A stretch of DNA of 64,000 nucleotides from CALEAR01 sp035301485. Lineage in GTDB: Bacteria; Pseudomonadota; Gammaproteobacteria; Pseudomonadales; Alcanivoracaceae. The stretch spans positions 1 to 64,000 of the forward strand of contig DATGUF010000011.1 of assembly GCA_035301485.1 (NCBI GenBank). Direction: 5' to 3'. The position numbers and the translations under genes were made by a program. The notes under the pieces were generated by a model that was not told the origin of the DNA, did not search any database, and saw nothing but the letters and a program-made list of their open reading frames with translations. Below, one piece after another: positions 59,627 through 64,000 of the stretch. Each line of letters opens with the position of its first letter. Positions within the stretch are counted from its first letter, which is position 1.

Positions 59627-62377
59627 ATGCTTTCATCTATCGTTACTAGTATTTTTGGTAGTAAAAATAAGCGCGAATTAAAGCGCATGCAGAAAATTGT
59701 TAATGAAATTAATCGTTTGGGCGAATCGTTAGCCGAGTTGAGCAACGAGGAGCTGCAAGCTTACACCCCTCTCTTTAAGCAGCAGTTTGAAGAAGGTAAA
59801 AGCCTAGATGAACTGCTCCCTGAAGCGTATGCCGTGTGCCGCGAGGCCAGTGTGCGTGTGATGGGTATGCGTCATTTTGATGTGCAATTGCTCGGTGGTA
59901 TCGCCTTGCACGAAGGCCGCATTGCAGAGATGAAAACGGGGGAAGGTAAAACCCTGACGGCTACGTTGCCTGTGTACTTGAACGCTTTATCCGGCAAGGG
60001 CGTGCACGTGGTCACCGTTAACGATTACCTAGCAGAGCGTGATGCGAACTGGATGCGTCCTCTTTATGAGTTTCTCGGTTTGAGCGTAGGCATTATTAAA
60101 TCGCAACAGCCAACTGAAGAAAAACGCGCCGCCTATGTGGCCGATATTACCTACGGCACCAATAACGAATACGGTTTTGATTACCTTCGCGATAACATGG
60201 CCTTCCGTTTGGAAGATAAAGTTCAGCGTGGCTTAAACTTCGCCGTAGTGGATGAAGTAGACTCGATCCTCATTGACGAAGCCCGTACTCCATTGATTAT
60301 TTCGGGCCCTGCGGCAGACAGTTCCGAGCTTTATATACGTATCAATAAAATGATGCCGCAGCTAAAACAAGCGTTCTTAAAAGAAGATGAAAAAGAACCT
60401 ACTGACGGTGGCCATTACCTTATTGATGAGCAAAGCCGTCAAGTGGAATTAACAGAAGTAGGGCACCAACGCATCGAAGAGCTGCTAGTTGAAGCGGGAT
60501 TGCTAGAAGAAGGTGATAGCCTCTATTCGGCGCAAAGCTTAAGCCTGCTACATCACGTGCATGCGGCGCTCAAAGCTTGCGTGTTGTTTGAACGCGACCG
60601 CGATTACATCGTGCAGAACGGTGAAATTGTTATTGTTGATGAGCACACCGGCCGTACTATGCCTGGCCGCCGCTGGTCTGAAGGAATACACCAAGCCGTA
60701 GAAGCAAAAGAAGGCGTTCATATTAACCAAGAGAACCAAACGCTCGCTTCCACTACCTTCCAGAATTACTTCCGCCTGTATAACAAACTTTCAGGCATGA
60801 CAGGTACCGCAGATACGGAAGCACCTGAGTTTATTCAAATTTACGGCTTAGATGTAGTGGTAATTCCCACACATAAGCCCATGGCACGTGTGGATCATCA
60901 AGATTTGGTCTACCTCACCGTTCCTGAAAAGTACGATGCCATCGTAGAAGCTATTCAAGAGGCTGTGGCTAAAAAAGCGCCCGTGTTGGTGGGTACTGCA
61001 ACGATTGCTTCTTCTGAATACCTATCCCAACGCCTCAATAAAGAAGGCATTGAGCATAAGGTATTGAACGCTAAATTCCACGAGCAAGAGGCACAAATTA
61101 TTGCTCAAGCCGGCCGCCCTGGCCGTGTCACCATTGCTACCAACATGGCGGGCCGTGGTACAGACATCGTGTTAGGTGGTAACCCTGAGGAAATGATTAA
61201 AGGCCTCGAAAACCCCACCGACGAAGAGAAACAAGCGGTGCGTGAGCAATGTGCTAAAGACCAAGAGTTCGTTAAGGAAATTGGTGGCTTGCACATTATT
61301 GGTACAGAACGTCACGAATCTCGCCGTATTGATAATCAGCTGCGTGGGCGAGCAGGCCGTCAAGGCGACCCAGGTGACACGCGTTTCTTCTTATCCATGG
61401 ATGACGATTTAATGCGTATTTTCGCCTCAGATCGCATTCGTGGCATGATGCGCTCCCTTGGTTTGGAGAAAGGTGAGGCGATTCAGCACCGTTGGATTAC
61501 ACGCGCTATTGAAAATGCGCAACGTAAAGTGGAAGGCCGCAACTTCGACATACGTAAAAACTTGCTTGAATATGATGACGTGGCCAACGAGCAACGAACT
61601 ATCATTTATAAGCAGCGTAACGCTATTTTAGAAGCTGATGACCTTAGCAGTAGTGTAATAGCTATTCGCGAAGATGTAGCGCAAGGCGTGGTGCACAGCT
61701 TTATGCCGCCTGGTTCCATTGAAGAACAATGGGATATTGAAGGCTTGGAAAAAGCGTTAGCGCAAGATTTCCACCTAGAACTGGATATCACTACTGCCCT
61801 GCAAGAAGACCACAGCTTACATATTGAAGATGTGGTGAAGATGGTGCTTGATGGGCTTACAGAAGCTTATGCACAGAAAGAAGCCGACGTGGAAGAAATG
61901 GGTATTTCACTGCGTAAGGTTGAAAAGCATATGATGCTGCAAGTGCTTGATAAACACTGGAAAGAGCATCTGGCTAGCATGGACCATCTGCGCCAAGGTA
62001 TTCATTTGCGTAGTTATGCACAACGCAACCCCAAGCAAGAATATCAAGCAGAAGCGTTTGAGTTGTTCCAAGGCATGCTTGGCGCCATTGAACACGAATT
62101 TATTCGTGTGATGAGTACGTTACAGTTGCGCGTGGACGACGAAGAGCGTTTGGAAGCAGAACGCGAGGCACAAGCGCAACGCCAAGCGGAGCAAATGCGT
62201 GCACAACAAGCAGAATTGCCCGCAGCAGAGCAAAATATTGAAGCGCCAGAACAACCAGCCCAACCGCCACAGGCACAGCAACCCGTGGTGCGCCAAGGGC
62301 GCAAAATAGGCCGTAATGAGCCCTGTCACTGTGGCTCAGGTAAAAAATATAAGCATTGTCACGGCAAGCTTAATTAG
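59627..62377 (+). CDS. secA: Preprotein translocase ATPase SecA
   Basis: Motor of the Sec pathway. 916 residues. Walker A MKTGEGKTLTATLP near 104-117, DEVDSILIDEARTPLIISGP (in parts, near 208-227), MAGRGTDIVLGGNP near 507-520, ESRRIDNQLRGRAGRQGDPG (in parts, near 563-582), then the helical scaffold. A C-terminal linker rich in Gln, Ala and Pro (about 830-890) leads to the zinc motif CHCGSGKKYKHCHG, the SecB/lipid-binding tail. The first 133 bp upstream (59494-59626) hold only a terminator and presumably the promoter; no secM was found. Confidence 0.98.
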   Translation: MLSSIVTSIFGSKNKRELKRMQKIVNEINRLGESLAELSNEELQAYTPLFKQQFEEGKSLDELLPEAYAVCREASVRVMGMRHFDVQLLGGIALHEGRIAEMKTGEGKTLTATLPVYLNALSGKGVHVVTVNDYLAERDANWMRPLYEFLGLSVGIIKSQQPTEEKRAAYVADITYGTNNEYGFDYLRDNMAFRLEDKVQRGLNFAVVDEVDSILIDEARTPLIISGPAADSSELYIRINKMMPQLKQAFLKEDEKEPTDGGHYLIDEQSRQVELTEVGHQRIEELLVEAGLLEEGDSLYSAQSLSLLHHVHAALKACVLFERDRDYIVQNGEIVIVDEHTGRTMPGRRWSEGIHQAVEAKEGVHINQENQTLASTTFQNYFRLYNKLSGMTGTADTEAPEFIQIYGLDVVVIPTHKPMARVDHQDLVYLTVPEKYDAIVEAIQEAVAKKAPVLVGTATIASSEYLSQRLNKEGIEHKVLNAKFHEQEAQIIAQAGRPGRVTIATNMAGRGTDIVLGGNPEEMIKGLENPTDEEKQAVREQCAKDQEFVKEIGGLHIIGTERHESRRIDNQLRGRAGRQGDPGDTRFFLSMDDDLMRIFASDRIRGMMRSLGLEKGEAIQHRWITRAIENAQRKVEGRNFDIRKNLLEYDDVANEQRTIIYKQRNAILEADDLSSSVIAIREDVAQGVVHSFMPPGSIEEQWDIEGLEKALAQDFHLELDITTALQEDHSLHIEDVVKMVLDGLTEAYAQKEADVEEMGISLRKVEKHMMLQVLDKHWKEHLASMDHLRQGIHLRSYAQRNPKQEYQAEAFELFQGMLGAIEHEFIRVMSTLQLRVDDEERLEAEREAQAQRQAEQMRAQQAELPAAEQNIEAPEQPAQPPQAQQPVVRQGRKIGRNEPCHCGSGKKYKHCHGKLN

Positions 62378-62388
62378 GAGGCAGCTTG

Positions 62389-63567
62389 ATGGGATTACCT
62401 ATTGCAGGGTTTAAACTATCCGCAGTGCGTGCAGGCATTAAAAAGCCTAATTGCCGCGATTTAGTGCTAATGGAAATTGAAGAAGGTAGCACCGTAGCTG
62501 CGGTGTTCACCAAAAATCGTTTCTGTGCTGCACCTGTTACCGTGGCAAAACGGCACTTAGCACAAGGCACCCCTAAGTATCTGTTGATTAATACGGGCAT
62601 TGCTAATGCTGGTACAGGATCACTAGGGGAAGAACGCGCTGTGGCAACGTGCGCCTTAGTCGCTGAAGCAACAGGTTGTGCACCGCATGAAGTGCTGCCT
62701 TTTTCCACAGGGGTGATTTCAGAAGTGTTTGCACTAGCCCCCTTCGAAAACAATATTCCGGTAGCGGTAGAGCATTTAGGCTTGGATGAATGGCCAGCTG
62801 CTGCTGAAGGTATTATGACCACCGACACGCGCCCCAAGCTCGTTAGTGAGCAGGTACAAGTGAATGGTAGCACCATCACTATCACGGGTATTTCTAAAGG
62901 CGCCGGCATGATCGAGCCAAACATGGCCACGATGCTTGCTTTTATTGCCACCGATGCTGCAATTCCTCAGGCCTTATTAAACCAGTGGATTAAACAGCTC
63001 ACCGATGTGTCTTTTAACCGCATCACTGTGGATGGCGACACTTCCACCAATGATGCCTGTGTTTTAGTGGCCACGGGTGCCTCCGGTGTTACGATTGCGC
63101 CTGAGCACACAGCTTTTTACCAAGCCTTAGAAAGCGTTTTCATACAGTTGGCGCAGGCTATTGTGCGTGATGGTGAAGGCGCTACTAAGTTTGTAGCCAT
63201 TGAAGTGGAGGGTGCTGCTAGCGACGAAGACGCCCATGTGGTGGCGAAATCGGTGGCAAATTCTCCGCTAGTTAAAACTGCACTGTTTGCTTCAGATCCA
63301 AACTGGGGCCGTATCCTCGCTGCAGTGGGCTATGCAGATATTGAAGAGCTCGACGTGAGCAAAATTAATATGTGGCTCGGTGATGTGCAATTGTTGGAAA
63401 AGGGTGGTGCGGCACCGCAGTACACCGAAGCCGCAGGAGCAGCAGTTGTGGCAGAAAAAGAAATCACTATCCGTATCGATCTTGGCGTTGGTGAAGGACG
63501 AAGCACGGTGTGGACCTGCGACTTCAGCTACGACTACGTGAAGATCAACGCGGAATATCGCTCATAA
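62389..63567 (+). CDS. argJ: Bifunctional ornithine acetyltransferase/N-acetylglutamate synthase ArgJ
   Basis: Recycles the acetyl group in arginine synthesis. 392 residues from ATG at 62389 with AGGAGG seven bases upstream (a TTG just before it is less likely). The self-cleavage site is in KGAGMIEPNMATMLAFIATD, where the chain splits before the Thr of MATML, near residue 180, giving alpha and beta subunits. Further ArgJ blocks are NRFCAAPVTVAKRHL, FNRITVDGDTSTNDACVLVATG (in parts) and PNWGRILAAVGYA. It follows secA by 11 bp and may be co-transcribed with it. Confidence 0.96.
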   Translation: MGLPIAGFKLSAVRAGIKKPNCRDLVLMEIEEGSTVAAVFTKNRFCAAPVTVAKRHLAQGTPKYLLINTGIANAGTGSLGEERAVATCALVAEATGCAPHEVLPFSTGVISEVFALAPFENNIPVAVEHLGLDEWPAAAEGIMTTDTRPKLVSEQVQVNGSTITITGISKGAGMIEPNMATMLAFIATDAAIPQALLNQWIKQLTDVSFNRITVDGDTSTNDACVLVATGASGVTIAPEHTAFYQALESVFIQLAQAIVRDGEGATKFVAIEVEGAASDEDAHVVAKSVANSPLVKTALFASDPNWGRILAAVGYADIEELDVSKINMWLGDVQLLEKGGAAPQYTEAAGAAVVAEKEITIRIDLGVGEGRSTVWTCDFSYDYVKINAEYRS

Positions 63568-63588
63568 ACAATGTGTAATAAGCCTAAA

Positions 63589-63610
63589 GAGGGAGCCGCA
63601 GTGCTCCCTC
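63589..63610. other. Hairpin at the probable start of the mutT-like gene
   Basis: GAGGGAGC (63589-63596) pairs perfectly with GCTCCCTC (63603-63610) around CGCAGT. The GTG start proposed at 63601 overlaps the loop and its only visible ribosome-binding sequence (AGAGGGAG) is inside the left arm. No T run follows, so it is not an ordinary terminator. Confidence 0.55.
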
Positions 63611-63996
63611 ATTTACATGTGGTAGCCGCTATTATTCATGGAACAGAGCAGCAAGTATTGCTTACTTATCGCCATGCCAAGCAACATCAAGGTGAGCGAT
63701 GGGAGTTTCCTGGGGGCAAAGTGGAAGCAAATGAAAGCTTGGCTGAGGCTTTGCAGCGAGAGTTGCAAGAGGAGCTAGGCATTACGCCCACGCGCTCAGA
63801 GCCGTTTCTCGAGCTCACGCATACTTATCCTGAAATAACCGTGACGTTACATTTTTATCGTGTTTTGGCCTTCAGTGGCGAACCCGTAGCGCGTGAAGGG
63901 CAACCCATGAAATGGTGGCCCATCCAAGTGCTACACGAATTACCTTTTCCTGAGGCCAATGTGCCAGTGGTAGCAGCGCTACAAAAAACCAAGTAG
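63601..63996 (+). CDS. mutT: Nudix hydrolase, MutT-like (8-oxo-dGTP diphosphatase)
   Basis: 131 residues when started at GTG 63601, where the MutT-like opening HLHVVAAIIHGTEQQVLL begins at once and AGAGGGAG precedes it; an ATG at 63571 would give 141 residues but has no ribosome site and begins three bases after argJ. The Nudix box GGKVEANESLAEALQRELQEELGI (in parts, about 40-63) is complete with the REXXEE core. MutT removes oxidised guanine nucleotides. The common gammaproteobacterial order secA-argJ-mutT agrees. It ends four bases before the window edge. Confidence 0.88.
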   Translation: MLPHLHVVAAIIHGTEQQVLLTYRHAKQHQGERWEFPGGKVEANESLAEALQRELQEELGITPTRSEPFLELTHTYPEITVTLHFYRVLAFSGEPVAREGQPMKWWPIQVLHELPFPEANVPVVAALQKTK

Positions 63997-64000
63997 AAAC

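Noticed and set aside
1..64000. CRISPR arrays, tRNA or rRNA genes, prophage or defence islands
   Set aside because: I looked for regular repeats, cloverleaf-like ends, integrases and toxin-antitoxin or restriction genes and saw none; the window is nearly all housekeeping genes.

Overview
This is an ordinary, densely coded stretch of a gammaproteobacterial chromosome, probably from an aerobic heterotroph (marine-type gammaproteobacteria of the Pseudomonadales/Oceanospirillales kind would fit; inference). Support: the complete division and cell-wall (dcw) cluster mraZ to ftsZ followed by lpxC (Gram-negative lipid A), then dciA, an M23 peptidase and secA; the gammaproteobacterial set lpoA-yraN-diaA-dolP divergent from rsmI and rnpB; Hda, SthA, and the acetate regulators CrbS/CrbR. 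No tRNA, rRNA, CRISPR array or prophage was seen.

Layout. 1-626: one end of an IS3-family insertion sequence, cut by the window edge, with a canonical A-AAA-AAG frameshift site. 818-9106: carbon-scavenging locus with a 601-aa acyl-CoA dehydrogenase, divergent DUF485 protein plus acetate permease ActP, then response regulator CrbR and its sodium-symporter-like hybrid kinase CrbS facing each other. 9239-10936: an ATP sulfurylase with a long extra C-terminal region. 11005-13935: SlyD, a patatin-like lipase and a SIMPL lipoprotein on the minus strand. 14063-24386: housekeeping genes (apbC, dcd, purMN, hda, sthA, Smr protein) and an envelope group (cls, a four-helix membrane protein, an NlpC/P60 lipoprotein). 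24389-25594: stand-alone trpB. 25751-30389: distal valine-catabolism operon (mmsA-mmsB-HIBCH-acyl-CoA dehydrogenase) divergent from a LysR regulator. 31452-35196: AraC regulator, persulfide-dioxygenase-like MBL enzyme and SulP transporter. 35227-38618: dolP, diaA, yraN, lpoA. 38786-40006: rsmI and RNase P RNA. 40341-57958: dcw cluster and lpxC. 58014-63996: dciA, M23 peptidase, secA, argJ, mutT-like Nudix gene.

How it works together: 40341-57958 makes the peptidoglycan precursor (murE, murF, mraY, murD, murG, murC, ddlB) and the divisome (ftsL, I, W, Q, A, Z), with start/stop overlaps throughout most of the cluster implying translational coupling; LpoA upstream activates peptidoglycan polymerisation. 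Hda, DiaA and DciA, scattered through the window, all act on replication initiation. The CrbSR-ActP block and the valine operon point to growth on short organic acids and amino acids.

I found no convincing wholly new system. The items most worth a second look are the overlapping inverted repeats upstream of the DUF485-actP pair, the C-terminal extension of the ATP sulfurylase, a 52-aa very charged small gene, the 10-bp-phased MraZ repeats, a long hairpin between ftsZ and lpxC, and a hairpin covering the probable start of the mutT-like gene.
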